Shown one piece after another: positions 36,760 through 45,698 of a stretch of 64,000 bases of DNA (position 1 is its first letter; each line of letters starts with the position of its first letter). The translations under genes and the position numbers were made by a program. The stretch is taken from NCBI GenBank assembly GCA_903839675.1, contig CAIMDB010000034.1, forward strand, positions 62,001-126,000, in the 5' to 3' direction. The notes under the pieces were generated by a model. The model ran no database searches. It was not told the DNA's origin and saw only the letters and a program-made list of their open reading frames with translations. Source of the stretch: an uncultured Sphingomonadales bacterium. GTDB lineage: Bacteria > Pseudomonadota > Alphaproteobacteria > Sphingomonadales > Sphingomonadaceae.

Positions 36760-38263
36760 CCCAACCGGCATGACGCTGCGTTGGTCGGGGCGGATGTCGC
36801 TCACGCGGCGGATTCTGGCTGTCAATTTTCTGCCCATCATCCTGCTGGCGGGCAGCCTCCTTTATCTCGATGTCATCCGGGAACGACTGATTGAGGAGCG
36901 CCTGACACAATCTGTTGAACAGGTAAGGTTGCTCGCAACTGTTTTTGCGCAGGTTCCATCAAACCGGATGCCCTTGGAAGCGCGGCGCATTGGGCGGGCC
37001 ATTGGCGCGCGGATTCGTGTTGTCGACCCCAATCAGCAGATCATGGCCGACAGTTGGGTCGGTCAGCCGCCCAACATCACCATCGGCAACCCAGCACAGG
37101 AAGGCTTGGAACGCCGGGCTGCAGCCTTGCTGGATGATGGCATTGATGCGATTGTCCGTGCCCGCTCTATTCCTCGGTTCCCAGGCTTTGGGCCACCGCT
37201 AGACCGAGGCCAACAGATTTGGCTAACCGAGGACCGGACGCATATCGTCTCCACCGCGGCTCTGCTGCCAGCGCGCGGCGGCACGCGCATCGTCATCGAC
37301 AGGAATGTCCGCGACATCCGCAGGCTTGCGCGCGCGGATCGTGGGCAATTAGCCCTGATCGTCGGCACCGCAGCCCTTGCCTCTATTCTCTTGTCCCTAT
37401 TCCTTGCGCGGACCATCGTACGGCCGCTCCGCTTCCTGGCGATCGCGGCGGAGCGCGTGCGGCTTGGCCGAGCACGCGAGGTCGTAATCCCCCGGTTGCC
37501 GTTCCGCAGCGATGAGATCGGTCATCTGGCGCGATCCCTCGCTGACATGACGGAGACCCTGCGTGCGCGAATTGACGCGACCGAAGCCTTTGCCGCTGAC
37601 GTGTCGCACGAATTGAAGAATCCCCTCGCCTCTCTGGCCTCCGCCGTTCAAGGCCTAGAGCGCGTCACGGATGAAAAGTTACGCATCCAGTTGATGCAGG
37701 TCGCCACCGACGATGTCCGTCGCCTTGATCGACTGATCACGGACATTTCCGAAGCGTCGCGTTTGGACGCTCAATTGACCCGCACGCGGTTTGACGTTGT
37801 TGATATTGGCGCCATGCTTGAAACCATCCTTAAGGAGCGGGAATCGAGGTCTGCCAACCGCGACGTGCGCATTGCCTTTGCCCGCCCGCAACGCGGATCC
37901 ACGCGTGTTATGGGCGACAAAGGCGGGCTTATGCGCGTGTTTGACAATCTCATCGATAATGCGGTGTCATTTTCACCATCGGGCGGCGTCGTGCGGATCT
38001 CAGCCACGCGATCAGGTGACGCCGTCATTGCAACCGTGGAGGATGCAGGCCCCGGCGTGCCGGAACATGCGCGCGACCAGATTTTTGAGCGTTTCCATAG
38101 CCTGCGTCCCGAGGGGGAAGCGTTTGGCAAGCACTCCGGACTAGGTCTGGCCATCGCACGCACCATCATATCTGGCCATGACGGCAGCCTCATCTTGCGC
38201 GATCGGGCAGATGCGCAGCAGGGCGCCGTCTTTGTCGTCACGCTTGCGGCTGCAACGCAATGA
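36728..38263 (+). CDS. chvG: Sensor histidine kinase ChvG
   Basis: ChvG is the membrane sensor paired with ChvI. The protein has two transmembrane helices (about residues 28-47 and 209-227) bracketing a periplasmic domain of 160 residues with [11 protein letters not shown] and [15 protein letters not shown], a HAMP linker, the phosphoacceptor His294 in [12 protein letters not shown], and intact ATPase boxes ([43 protein letters not shown]). The frame start at 36728 overlaps chvI by 32 bases; ATG at 36770, eleven bases past the chvI stop, is an alternative giving 497 residues. It overlaps hprK by four bases (ATGA). Confidence 0.95.
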   Translation: MAPDTDSPKIDPTGMTLRWSGRMSLTRRILAVNFLPIILLAGSLLYLDVIRERLIEERLTQSVEQVRLLATVFAQVPSNRMPLEARRIGRAIGARIRVVDPNQQIMADSWVGQPPNITIGNPAQEGLERRAAALLDDGIDAIVRARSIPRFPGFGPPLDRGQQIWLTEDRTHIVSTAALLPARGGTRIVIDRNVRDIRRLARADRGQLALIVGTAALASILLSLFLARTIVRPLRFLAIAAERVRLGRAREVVIPRLPFRSDEIGHLARSLADMTETLRARIDATEAFAADVSHELKNPLASLASAVQGLERVTDEKLRIQLMQVATDDVRRLDRLITDISEASRLDAQLTRTRFDVVDIGAMLETILKERESRSANRDVRIAFARPQRGSTRVMGDKGGLMRVFDNLIDNAVSFSPSGGVVRISATRSGDAVIATVEDAGPGVPEHARDQIFERFHSLRPEGEAFGKHSGLGLAIARTIISGHDGSLILRDRADAQQGAVFVVTLAAATQ

Positions 38264-38685
38264 GCGGCACCCGACATATCCATGCGACCTGCGTCGCAAC
38301 AGACGCAGGAGGGGTGCTCCTCCTTGGCCCCTCAGGTAGTGGCAAGTCAGACCTCGCTTTGCGCCTGATTGACCGGGGTGCAAAGCTCGTAAGCGATGAT
38401 CAGGTGGCCGTGCGCCCTGAAGGCGGAACGCTGATCGCCGCAACACCCGGACCCCTGTTCGGCAAGCTGGAAGTCCGAGGTGTCGGCATTTGCGACGTCC
38501 CGGCCCAGCGGGAAACCGTCGTTACGCTCATCGTGCGCTTAGTCGATGACGAGGATCGTCTTCCGGATGCCACGACCGAAACTCTGGAAGGAATTTCTCT
38601 TCCGCTTCTGAGGCTTGCACCCCATAGAGCCTCCGCGCCGATCAAGATTGAGCTCGCGCTTTCACAAGGAGTTGGCACGACATGA
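38260..38685 (+). CDS. hprK: HPr kinase/phosphorylase, short alphaproteobacterial form
   Basis: HprK phosphorylates the regulatory serine of HPr. The 141-residue protein keeps only the catalytic core: the Walker A motif LLLGPSGSGKSDLALRLID, SDDQVAV, and GKLEVRGVGICDVP. The N-terminal half found in Firmicutes (total about 310 residues) is missing, as is usual in alphaproteobacteria. Its likely substrate, HPr, is encoded 1.8 kb downstream in the same cluster. It is coupled to chvG and rapZ by four-base overlaps. Confidence 0.93.
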   Translation: MSGTRHIHATCVATDAGGVLLLGPSGSGKSDLALRLIDRGAKLVSDDQVAVRPEGGTLIAATPGPLFGKLEVRGVGICDVPAQRETVVTLIVRLVDDEDRLPDATTETLEGISLPLLRLAPHRASAPIKIELALSQGVGTT

Positions 38686-39587
38686 AGCAGAGACGTCCGG
38701 ACCGCATTCTGCTTGTGACGGGCATGTCGGGCGCCGGCAAATCGACTGTACTCAACACGCTTGAGGACATGGGCTGGGAAGTCGTGGACAACCTCCCCTT
38801 CCAACTGCTCGACCGTCTGCTCGCCACAGAGGCACCTGCCGGCATATCAAATGAACGCCCGCTCGCCCTTGGCATTGACAGCCGCACGCGCGGATTTGGC
38901 GCACAAGCCATCATCGATCGCGTCAAATCCATGAATGAGCGCCGCGAAAACAACATTTCCGTACTTTTTATGGACTGTTCCGGTGCCGAACTGGAACGCC
39001 GTTATTCCGAGACGCGCAGGCGCCATCCGCTCGCACTTGATCGCCCCGCTGCCGACGGCATTGCGCGGGAACGCGAATTGGTGGCGCCCTTGCGGCAATG
39101 GGCGGCCCATGTCGTCGACACAACGTCCAGCACGACCAACGATCTGAAGCAGGAAATCCGCACCCGGTTCAGCGACTGGGGCAATGCAGGGATGAGCCTT
39201 GCCATATTGTCCTTCGGCTTTTCGCGAGGCTTGCCGCGTAATGCCGACCTCGTTTTTGACATGCGGTTTCTGCAGAACCCCTATTGGGTGGAAGACTTGC
39301 GACACTTGACCGGACGCGATGCGCTGGTCAGCGATTATGTCCGATCCGACCCGGCTTATGAGGATGCGGTGTCGCGCATTGAAGGGCTGCTGCTGACGCT
39401 GCTGCCCCGATACAAGGCCGAAGGAAAGGCCTATGTCACAATTGCTTTTGGGTGTACGGGCGGCCGCCACCGGTCTGTGCATGTCGCAGAACGAGTCGCG
39501 GCCCACTTGGCGAGCGCAGGCTTTGCTCCTACGCTTTCCCACCGCGACGTGGGGGACGGAACGGAAGAACCGGTCACACGGGTATAA
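38682..39587 (+). CDS. rapZ: RNase adapter/nucleotide-binding protein RapZ
   Basis: RapZ-family proteins bind nucleotides and, in E. coli, deliver the sRNA GlmZ to RNase E in the control of glucosamine-6-phosphate synthase. The 301-residue product has the Walker A motif LLVTGMSGAGKSTVLNTLED and a VDNLP segment, and the C-terminal GCTGGRHRSVHVAE motif typical of the family. Here it lies between hprK and the EIIA/HPr pair, the usual alphaproteobacterial order. A target RNA is not evident. Confidence 0.95.
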   Translation: MKQRRPDRILLVTGMSGAGKSTVLNTLEDMGWEVVDNLPFQLLDRLLATEAPAGISNERPLALGIDSRTRGFGAQAIIDRVKSMNERRENNISVLFMDCSGAELERRYSETRRRHPLALDRPAADGIARERELVAPLRQWAAHVVDTTSSTTNDLKQEIRTRFSDWGNAGMSLAILSFGFSRGLPRNADLVFDMRFLQNPYWVEDLRHLTGRDALVSDYVRSDPAYEDAVSRIEGLLLTLLPRYKAEGKAYVTIAFGCTGGRHRSVHVAERVAAHLASAGFAPTLSHRDVGDGTEEPVTRV

Positions 39588-39627
39588 AGTTGTAAACGCG
39601 TAGGCGATATTGAAGACGGGGTAGTTG

Positions 39628-40035
39628 ATGATTGGTCTTGTGCTTGTAACGCATGGACGGCTCGCCACCGAGTTCGTGACGGCCATGGAACATGTGGTGG
39701 GTCCGCAAACAGCCATTGAGGCGATCTGCATCGGCCCGGAAGATGACATGGAGGCGCGCCGCGCCGACATCGCCGCCGCCATCGCCAAAGTGGACAGCGG
39801 CAGTGGCGTGATCGTCCTGACCGATCTGTTCGGCGGCACCCCTTCCAACCTCGCTATTTCGCTAATGGATGTCGGCCGGGTTGAAGTCATTGCCGGTATC
39901 AATCTGCCCATGCTTATCCGGCTGGAAAGCGCGCGCCGCCGCATGAAAGTGGTCGAAGCGGTCGCCGCCGCGCGTGAAGCCGGTCGCAAATACATCTCCG
40001 TCGCCTCTGAAGTGCTTGGCGAACAAGCGGCATGA
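39628..40035 (+). CDS. PTS EIIA component, mannose-family (ManX-like)
   Basis: A 135-residue EIIA-Man-type domain, which accepts phosphate from HPr. His9 in LVLVTHGRLATEF is the expected phosphorylation site; LTDLFGGTPSNLAI and GINLPMLIRLES are family motifs. No EIIB/EIIC sugar permease lies nearby, so it is probably regulatory, as in the incomplete PTS of alphaproteobacteria. A TTG one codon earlier is possible. The gene overlaps the HPr gene by four bases (ATGA). Its 40-base separation from rapZ leaves room for an internal promoter. Confidence 0.93.
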   Translation: MIGLVLVTHGRLATEFVTAMEHVVGPQTAIEAICIGPEDDMEARRADIAAAIAKVDSGSGVIVLTDLFGGTPSNLAISLMDVGRVEVIAGINLPMLIRLESARRRMKVVEAVAAAREAGRKYISVASEVLGEQAA

Positions 40036-40304
40036 ACGTCAGCCGCACCGTCCAAATCTGCAATGTGCGGGGTCTACACGCCCGGGCCAGTGCGAAATTT
40101 GTGACGATGGCGTCCGGGCAGACAGCTCAGGTTCACGTCGAAAAAGACGGATCGAGTGTTGTCGGGACATCAATCATGGGCCTGATGATGTTGGGCGCGG
40201 CGCTCGGCGATGAAATCGTCATTAGCGCATCGGGAGACGGCGCAGAACAGGCCGTTCAGGCGCTCGCAGAGCTTGTCGAAGCCCGTTTTCACGAGGCTGA
40301 ATAA
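40032..40304 (+). CDS. Phosphocarrier protein HPr
   Basis: HPr carries phosphate from enzyme I to EIIA. The 90-residue protein has the active histidine (His16 in RGLHARASAKFV) and the regulatory serine region (Ser47 in VVGTSIMGLMML), the target of HprK. Enzyme I (ptsP) is not present in the window. Position next to EIIA-Man, RapZ and HprK makes this the NPr/HPr of a regulatory PTS branch. Confidence 0.95.
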   Translation: MNVSRTVQICNVRGLHARASAKFVTMASGQTAQVHVEKDGSSVVGTSIMGLMMLGAALGDEIVISASGDGAEQAVQALAELVEARFHEAE

Positions 40305-40310
40305 GCCGCA

Positions 40311-41114
40311 ATGTTCCGCGAAATTACCGGATTTTCAAACCCTCTCGTCAAGCGGGTCCGCTCGCTGCGAGACAAAAAGGGTCGCCGCGAAGAAGGTCTG
40401 TTCCTTGCTGAAGGTCTACGCATCCTCACCGAGGCACTCGACGCAGGCCGGGCGCCCGACATGCTCTGGTTTTCATCCGAAAGCGCGCGGCATCCGCTCG
40501 TCGAAACGCTGGTGGCCGCAACTAAGGCCCATGGCGGCGAAGTGTTCGTTACGCCGCGCGACATTCTTTCCAAGATATCGGGCAAGGACAACCCGGGGGC
40601 CGTCATTGGCATTTATCCCGAACACTGGACGCCGCTTGCAGATATTGACCGGGCGACAGCACCCATCTGGATGGTTGCGGAACGTCTGCGCGACCCTGGC
40701 AATCTTGGCACCATCCTGCGCACGGGCGATGCCGTGGGCGCGGGCGGGTTGATCCTCATTGACGACTGCACCGACCCGTTCTCCGTCGAAGCGGTCCGTG
40801 CGAGCATGGGGGCGCTGTTCACTCAGTCCATCAGCAAGGCCAGCTGGCCGGAATTCATCGCATGGCTGCGTCAGGGACCGGGCCAATTGGTTGGCACCAG
40901 CCTAAACACGGACAATGACTATCAGGACCCGGCCTACACACCGCCGGTATTCCTGCTCGTCGGCAATGAGTCGCAGGGCCTTCCGGACGCCTATGAGGCG
41001 GACTGCGACCTGCTCGTTAAAATGCCGATGATGGGCAAGGCCGATAGCCTCAATGCGGCTGTGGCAACCTCGGTGATGGCCTATGAAATTTTAAACCAGT
41101 TGCGGAGGCGCTAA
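40311..41114 (+). CDS. SpoU/TrmH-family RNA methyltransferase
   Basis: A 267-residue knotted (SPOUT) methyltransferase that probably adds a 2'-O-methyl group to rRNA or tRNA. The N-terminal domain (ITGFSNPLVKRVRSLRDKKG) is the substrate-binding SpoU_sub_bind-like part with EEGLFLAEGLRI. The catalytic domain has ERLRDPGNLGTILRTGDAVG (motif 1), LLVGNESQGLPD (motif 2) and MMGKADSLNAAVATSVMAYE (motif 3). The target nucleotide cannot be told. It lies six bases after HPr and ends convergent with rmuC, overlapping by four bases. Confidence 0.92.
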   Translation: MFREITGFSNPLVKRVRSLRDKKGRREEGLFLAEGLRILTEALDAGRAPDMLWFSSESARHPLVETLVAATKAHGGEVFVTPRDILSKISGKDNPGAVIGIYPEHWTPLADIDRATAPIWMVAERLRDPGNLGTILRTGDAVGAGGLILIDDCTDPFSVEAVRASMGALFTQSISKASWPEFIAWLRQGPGQLVGTSLNTDNDYQDPAYTPPVFLLVGNESQGLPDAYEADCDLLVKMPMMGKADSLNAAVATSVMAYEILNQLRRR

Positions 41115-42490
41115 GCTGGATCGTTCTCGCCAGAATTCGCCACCAGCTTCACCAGCGGTCGCGAATGACCCTCCACAATCGGCAGCGCCTCAATGGATTT
41201 AGCCCCCGTATCGATGCCGAGTTTCTCAAATTTGTGGGCCGAACTCATCACCTGACTTTCAAGGCTGCCGACCATCTGGTTATAGGCGTTGACGGCGGTG
41301 TCGAGGTTCTTGCCGACGCGACTGACATGGCCACCCATCGTCGCCAGCCGCGAATATAGCTCGCGACCGAGTTCGGCGATTTCGCGCGCTTGGCCGGCCA
41401 TCTTCTCCTGTTTCCACACAGCAGAAACCGTCCGGGCAATTGCAATCAAGTTCGTAGGTGTCGCCAATAAGACCTTGCGATCAAAAGCATAATCCCAAAG
41501 TTGACTATCCTGCTCCAAAGCTGCGGTCAGGAAATGCTCACCGGGCACGAACATAATCACGTAATCGGGTGCGTCATCAAACTGGCTCCAATAGGCCTTG
41601 GCGCCGAGCGTGTTGACGTGCGCCTTCATGGCGGCGGCGTGTGCGGCCAAATGAATTTCCCGCTCCCGCTCATCCACAGCGCCAAACGCGTCCTGATAGG
41701 CATTGAGCGACACCTTGGCGTCGATCACGAGCGAATTGCCGCCCGGCACCCGCACAATAACATCAGGGCGCAGGCGACCACCCTCCCCATCTGACACGCT
41801 GACTTCGGTCGCAAAGTCGACATGGTCGGATAAACCGCAGCTTTCGAGCACGTTGCGCAACTGCTGTTCACCCCAGCGACCGCGCGCTTTGGGCGCATTG
41901 CGGAGCGCATTGACCAGCTTTGCCGCCTCACTCGACACCCGTTCGGTGCCTTTGCGCATCTCCGTGATCTGTCCCTCGAGAAGCCCAAAGGCATTGCGCC
42001 GTTCGGTTTCAACCTTGGTCACTTGCTCTTCATATTTCTGAAGACGCTCATGCACCGGCTGCAAAAGCGCCTTCAGACCCTGACCGGACGTTTCCTCGGA
42101 CTGCCGGAACCGCGCCTCTGCACGTTCCAAGAACTGCTTTTGGGCCGATTCGAGGAGTTTGCCCCCCACTTCGCTGAACTGCGCCGACAGTGCCTCTTTG
42201 GCGTCCTGCAAAGAGCGCAGTTGCGCCTCATGCGCTTCTTCGCGCGCTTTGTGCTCTGCCGTTGCCCCTGCGAGTTGGGCGTTGAGGGAATTGCGTTCGG
42301 TAAGAGCAGCTTCGAGATCGACGATCGCCGCCTTGAAGTCGGTCTCAACCCGGTCCCGTTCAGTCCGCGCGGCATCGCGCTCGGCCTGCAGCCCCGCAGT
42401 TGCGCGGCCCGCAAACAGCCAACCAACCACGCCACCCAGAACTAGACCGAGCAGCAGAATTCCCAAATATTGCATCGAAGTTCCCGCCAT
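41111..42490 (-). CDS. rmuC: DNA recombination protein RmuC
   Basis: RmuC proteins limit inversions at short inverted repeats, and the core is a nuclease-like fold. The 459-residue product has an N-terminal transmembrane helix (LGILLLGLVLGGVVGWLF), a long coiled coil (about residues 30-190), and the RmuC domain with RGRWGEQQLRNVLE, RPDVIVRVPGGNSLVIDAKV and the segment FVPGEHFLTAAL. A start at the next Met (42475) is also possible. It stands alone between the rRNA methyltransferase and def on the same strand as def. Confidence 0.94.
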   Translation of the reverse strand: MAGTSMQYLGILLLGLVLGGVVGWLFAGRATAGLQAERDAARTERDRVETDFKAAIVDLEAALTERNSLNAQLAGATAEHKAREEAHEAQLRSLQDAKEALSAQFSEVGGKLLESAQKQFLERAEARFRQSEETSGQGLKALLQPVHERLQKYEEQVTKVETERRNAFGLLEGQITEMRKGTERVSSEAAKLVNALRNAPKARGRWGEQQLRNVLESCGLSDHVDFATEVSVSDGEGGRLRPDVIVRVPGGNSLVIDAKVSLNAYQDAFGAVDEREREIHLAAHAAAMKAHVNTLGAKAYWSQFDDAPDYVIMFVPGEHFLTAALEQDSQLWDYAFDRKVLLATPTNLIAIARTVSAVWKQEKMAGQAREIAELGRELYSRLATMGGHVSRVGKNLDTAVNAYNQMVGSLESQVMSSAHKFEKLGIDTGAKSIEALPIVEGHSRPLVKLVANSGENDPA

Positions 42491-42569
42491 GATGTGCGGA
42501 ACATAGAACGAACAATCCTACATTGGAAGCCGTTTTGAAGCCGTGCGACAAGGCGCCCTAATTTGGCGG

Positions 42570-43097
42570 TCAGGCCGCCATTTTGCGCGCCTTTGCGAGC
42601 TTCTTGAGGACAATGTCGCGCTTCAGCTTCGACAAGCGGTCGATGAAGAGGATGCCGTTCAGATGGTCCATCTCATGCTGAAGACAGGTGGCCAGCAGCC
42701 CGTCAATCTGCTCGACATGCTCTTTTCCGTCGGCATCGAGCCACTTGGCCTTGATCACCGCCGGGCGGGCAACATCGGCATATTGCTCCGGCACCGACAG
42801 GCAGCCTTCGCTGTAAACGCTCAACTCTTCGGATTCTTCAAGGATCTCAGGATTGATGAAAACCCTTGGATCCTTGATGGTTTCGCCCGTTTCCTCATCT
42901 TTGTCCTGAAGATCGATAACAAGAACACGCTTGGCGAGACCGACCTGAATGGCGGCAAGACCAATGCCCGGCGCGTCGTACATCGTCTCGAACATGTCGG
43001 CGATGAACACGCGCAGATCGTCATCCACCTTTTCAACGGGCGCAGAAATCGCCTTGAGGCGCGGATCGGGTGTTTCGATAATCGGAAGAAGTGCCAT
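42570..43097 (-). CDS. def: Peptide deformylase
   Basis: Def removes the formyl group from nascent proteins, the counterpart of Fmt encoded 0.7 kb away. The 175-residue metalloenzyme has the three motifs GIGLAAIQVG, EGCLSVPEQ and LQHEMDHLNGILF. It is separated from recR by 31 bases on the same strand. The two neighbours def and fmt here are on opposite strands, flanking recR. Confidence 0.98.
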   Translation of the reverse strand: MALLPIIETPDPRLKAISAPVEKVDDDLRVFIADMFETMYDAPGIGLAAIQVGLAKRVLVIDLQDKDEETGETIKDPRVFINPEILEESEELSVYSEGCLSVPEQYADVARPAVIKAKWLDADGKEHVEQIDGLLATCLQHEMDHLNGILFIDRLSKLKRDIVLKKLAKARKMAA

Positions 43098-43128
43098 GTC
43101 GCTCAGTTAGGTATGGGGTTGCTGATGG

Positions 43129-43725
43129 TCAAGCCACAGGCCGACGGGCACGCAGCGCCTGCGCCAATGTGCCGTCATCAAGATAGTCGAGTTCCCCGCC
43201 AACGGGAAGGCCATGCGCCAATTGTGTGATCCGAACCGGAGATGTTTCCAACTTTTCCGCGATGTAGTGCGCCGTTGTCTGCCCTTCCAGCGTGGCATTC
43301 ATCGCCAACACAACCTCATCAATACCCCCCTCGGCAATCCGGGCGAGGAGAGGCGCGATGTTCAAATCCTCCGGCCGCACGCCCTCCAGCGCAGACAGCC
43401 GGCCACCCAGAACATGGAATTTACCGGGAAACAGGCGAGAGCGTTCCAGCGCCCAAAGGTCCGGCACGTCCTCCACCACGCAGAGCATGCGGCTGTCCCG
43501 CCGCACGTCGCGGCAAATGCCGCACGGGTCGGTCGTGTCGACATTACCGCACACGCCGCAGGTCGAAAGTTTCTCGTTCACCAGCGCGAGCGCTTCGAGC
43601 AGCGGAACCATAGCCCCTTCCCGTTTTTTTAGCAGATACAGCACGGCACGCCGCGCCGAACGCGGGCCAAGGCCGGGCAAGCGCGCCAGCGCCTGTGTCA
43701 GTCGATCTATCTCGGGCGATGCCAT
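43129..43725 (-). CDS. recR: Recombination protein RecR
   Basis: RecR works with RecF and RecO to load RecA at gaps. The 198-residue protein has the helix-hairpin-helix ([19 protein letters not shown]), the zinc site [18 protein letters not shown], and a Toprim domain ([15 protein letters not shown]) followed by [19 protein letters not shown] longer frame of eight codons was not used because ATG at 43725 gives the family N-terminus. dnaX is not adjacent. Confidence 0.97.
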   Translation of the reverse strand: MASPEIDRLTQALARLPGLGPRSARRAVLYLLKKREGAMVPLLEALALVNEKLSTCGVCGNVDTTDPCGICRDVRRDSRMLCVVEDVPDLWALERSRLFPGKFHVLGGRLSALEGVRPEDLNIAPLLARIAEGGIDEVVLAMNATLEGQTTAHYIAEKLETSPVRITQLAHGLPVGGELDYLDDGTLAQALRARRPVA

Positions 43726-43778
43726 GATGATGCTGATAGGGGCTTGCAATGTGCCTTGCCAAGGGCTTGGAGAAGATC

Positions 43779-44684
43779 ATGCGGATCATCTTCATGGGCA
43801 CCCCCGATTTTGCGGTTCCAACGCTGAACGCTTTGGCGGCGGCAGGGCACGACATCTGCGCCGTTTATTCCCAGCCACCACGGCGGGCCGGACGTGGCAA
43901 AACGCTTTCCCCGACGCCTGTACACAAGCGCGCGGAAGAGCTGGGCCTGGATGTGCGGACCCCTGCTTCTCTCAAGCTGCCGGAAGAGCAGTCAGCCTTT
44001 GCCGAATTGGAAGCCGATATTGCCGTGGTCGCGGCCTATGGGCTGATTCTCCCCCAGGTCATTCTAGATGCGCCGAAACTAGGCTGTGTGAATGTCCACG
44101 CCTCGCTCCTGCCCCGCTGGCGTGGGGCAGCGCCCATCCAACGCGCGATCCTTGCGGGAGACATAGAAACCGGCGTCACGATCATGCAGATGGAGGCTGG
44201 GCTAGATACCGGCCCGATGCTGGTCAAGGTGCACACCGGTATTGACGGGAAAACGGCGGGCGAACTGACGGATGAACTCGCACATTTGGGGGCGGAGCTG
44301 CTCGTGACGGTTCTGGGCTATTTGTCAGCCCATCCTCCCGTCGATCAACCGGATACAGGTGTCACCTATGCCGCGAAAATCGACAAGGCGGAAAGCCGGA
44401 TCGATTTCCAGCAGGCCGCCGAAGCGGTGGAGCGCCAAATCCGCGCCTTGGCCCCAGCCCCGGGCGCATTTTTTGAGTTTGGGGATGAACGCTTCCGTAT
44501 CCTCTCAACTCAAGTGCTGAACGAGACTGGACCTGCAGGCACGGTGATTGACGACCAGTTGACGATTGGCTGTGGGACAGGTGCCGTAAGGCCCTCCCTC
44601 ATTCAGCGGGCAGGAAAATCCGCCATGACGCCAGCTGAACTGCTGCGCGGTTTTGCGATTCCGCAGTGGTCTATCCTGTCGTGA
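43779..44684 (+). CDS. fmt: Methionyl-tRNA formyltransferase
   Basis: Fmt formylates initiator Met-tRNA. The 301-residue protein begins [19 protein letters not shown], with [18 protein letters not shown], the catalytic region [18 protein letters not shown] and [11 protein letters not shown]. An upstream in-frame ATG (43749) would add ten residues; the chosen ATG has a GGAG ribosome site. It is followed by truA with a four-base overlap (GTGA). Confidence 0.97.
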   Translation: MRIIFMGTPDFAVPTLNALAAAGHDICAVYSQPPRRAGRGKTLSPTPVHKRAEELGLDVRTPASLKLPEEQSAFAELEADIAVVAAYGLILPQVILDAPKLGCVNVHASLLPRWRGAAPIQRAILAGDIETGVTIMQMEAGLDTGPMLVKVHTGIDGKTAGELTDELAHLGAELLVTVLGYLSAHPPVDQPDTGVTYAAKIDKAESRIDFQQAAEAVERQIRALAPAPGAFFEFGDERFRILSTQVLNETGPAGTVIDDQLTIGCGTGAVRPSLIQRAGKSAMTPAELLRGFAIPQWSILS

Positions 44685-45424
44685 CGCGTTTTCGACTGAC
44701 GGTGGAGTTTGATGGGCGGCCCTTCATGGGCTGGCAGCGGCAGGCGCACGGCTCCAGCGTGCAGGCCGCTATTGAAGACGCGGCAAAGAAAGTAACCGGG
44801 GAAGACGTTGTTGTTTACGCCGCGGGCCGAACCGATGCCGGCGTTCATGCCGAAGCCATGGTCGCGCATCTCAACATCACCAAAGAGATGACGCCTTTCC
44901 GCCTCATGGAAGCCCTGAACGCGGTGATGCGCCCACAGCCCATCTCCATTCTGGATTGCACCGTCGTTTCAGATGATTGGCATGCCCGGTTTTCCTGCAC
45001 GGGGCGCCGTTATATCTACCGGATCGTGAACCGTCGGGCGCCACTGGCGCTGGATCAGGGTCGGGCATGGCGGGTTGTGCCGTCACTGGACCATGAAGCC
45101 ATGCACAATGCCGCACAAATTTTTGTCGGTACGCATGATTTCACGACCTTCCGGTCGGTCCACTGTCAGTCCGCCAGCCCCATCAAATCCATCGACCGCC
45201 TGGTCGTCCGCCGCTTTGGCGAGGAGCTTGAAGTTGAGGTCGCCGCGCGCTCTTTCCTGCACCATCAGGTCCGTTCCATGGTTGGTTGCCTTGTGCTTGT
45301 TGGAGAAGGCAAATGGTCTGCGGACGATTTGAAAGCAGCGCTCGACGCCAAAAATAGGACTGCCCTCGGCTTCAATGCGCCGCCTGACGGCCTCTATTTC
45401 GTTGAGGCAACCTATCCCAATTAA
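44681..45424 (+). CDS. truA: tRNA pseudouridine(38-40) synthase TruA
   Basis: TruA makes pseudouridine in the anticodon arm of tRNAs. The 247-residue enzyme has the catalytic aspartate in [18 protein letters not shown], with [14 protein letters not shown] at the start, [13 protein letters not shown], and [22 protein letters not shown]. The start is GTG at 44681, inside the fmt stop; an earlier GTG at 44666 is less likely. fmt-truA is a frequent pairing. Confidence 0.96.
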   Translation: MTRFRLTVEFDGRPFMGWQRQAHGSSVQAAIEDAAKKVTGEDVVVYAAGRTDAGVHAEAMVAHLNITKEMTPFRLMEALNAVMRPQPISILDCTVVSDDWHARFSCTGRRYIYRIVNRRAPLALDQGRAWRVVPSLDHEAMHNAAQIFVGTHDFTTFRSVHCQSASPIKSIDRLVVRRFGEELEVEVAARSFLHHQVRSMVGCLVLVGEGKWSADDLKAALDAKNRTALGFNAPPDGLYFVEATYPN

Positions 45425-45500
45425 TAGACACATTTATTGTCGCCATATTGAAACCATTTCGGCATAGACCGTCTCCGATTCGGCGGGAATAGTTTTGTAA

Positions 45501-45692
45501 ATGTTTATATCTCAAGATGTTCGGGCAGGACTGTCCCGGGAAGCGCGGGTGGAGGCAATGCGTCTGCGTGATCGCCATGGGGGCAATGCGGAGACTGTCT
45601 GCGACACAGAACTCAGGCGGACACGCATGTTCAGCAAGCGCCGCCTTTTCTGGAAATCGGTTATGGACGCACTAACGCGTACGGGTGGCTGA
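45501..45692 (+). CDS. Small basic protein, hypothetical
   Basis: A 63-residue frame with an ATG preceded by GCGGGAAT about eleven bases upstream. The product is very basic and arginine-rich (EARVEAMRLRDRHGGNAETV, ending WKSVMDALTRTGG), without signal peptide or membrane segment. I do not recognise a family. It fills the gap between truA and the convergent amidotransferase gene and ends six bases before it, which fits a compact genome but does not prove translation. Confidence 0.5.
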   Translation: MFISQDVRAGLSREARVEAMRLRDRHGGNAETVCDTELRRTRMFSKRRLFWKSVMDALTRTGG

Positions 45693-45698
45693 ACGCGC

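Noticed and set aside
38260..38685. Truncated or frameshifted hprK
   Set aside because: The short length is normal for alphaproteobacterial HprK, which consists only of the catalytic core; the P-loop and following motifs are intact.
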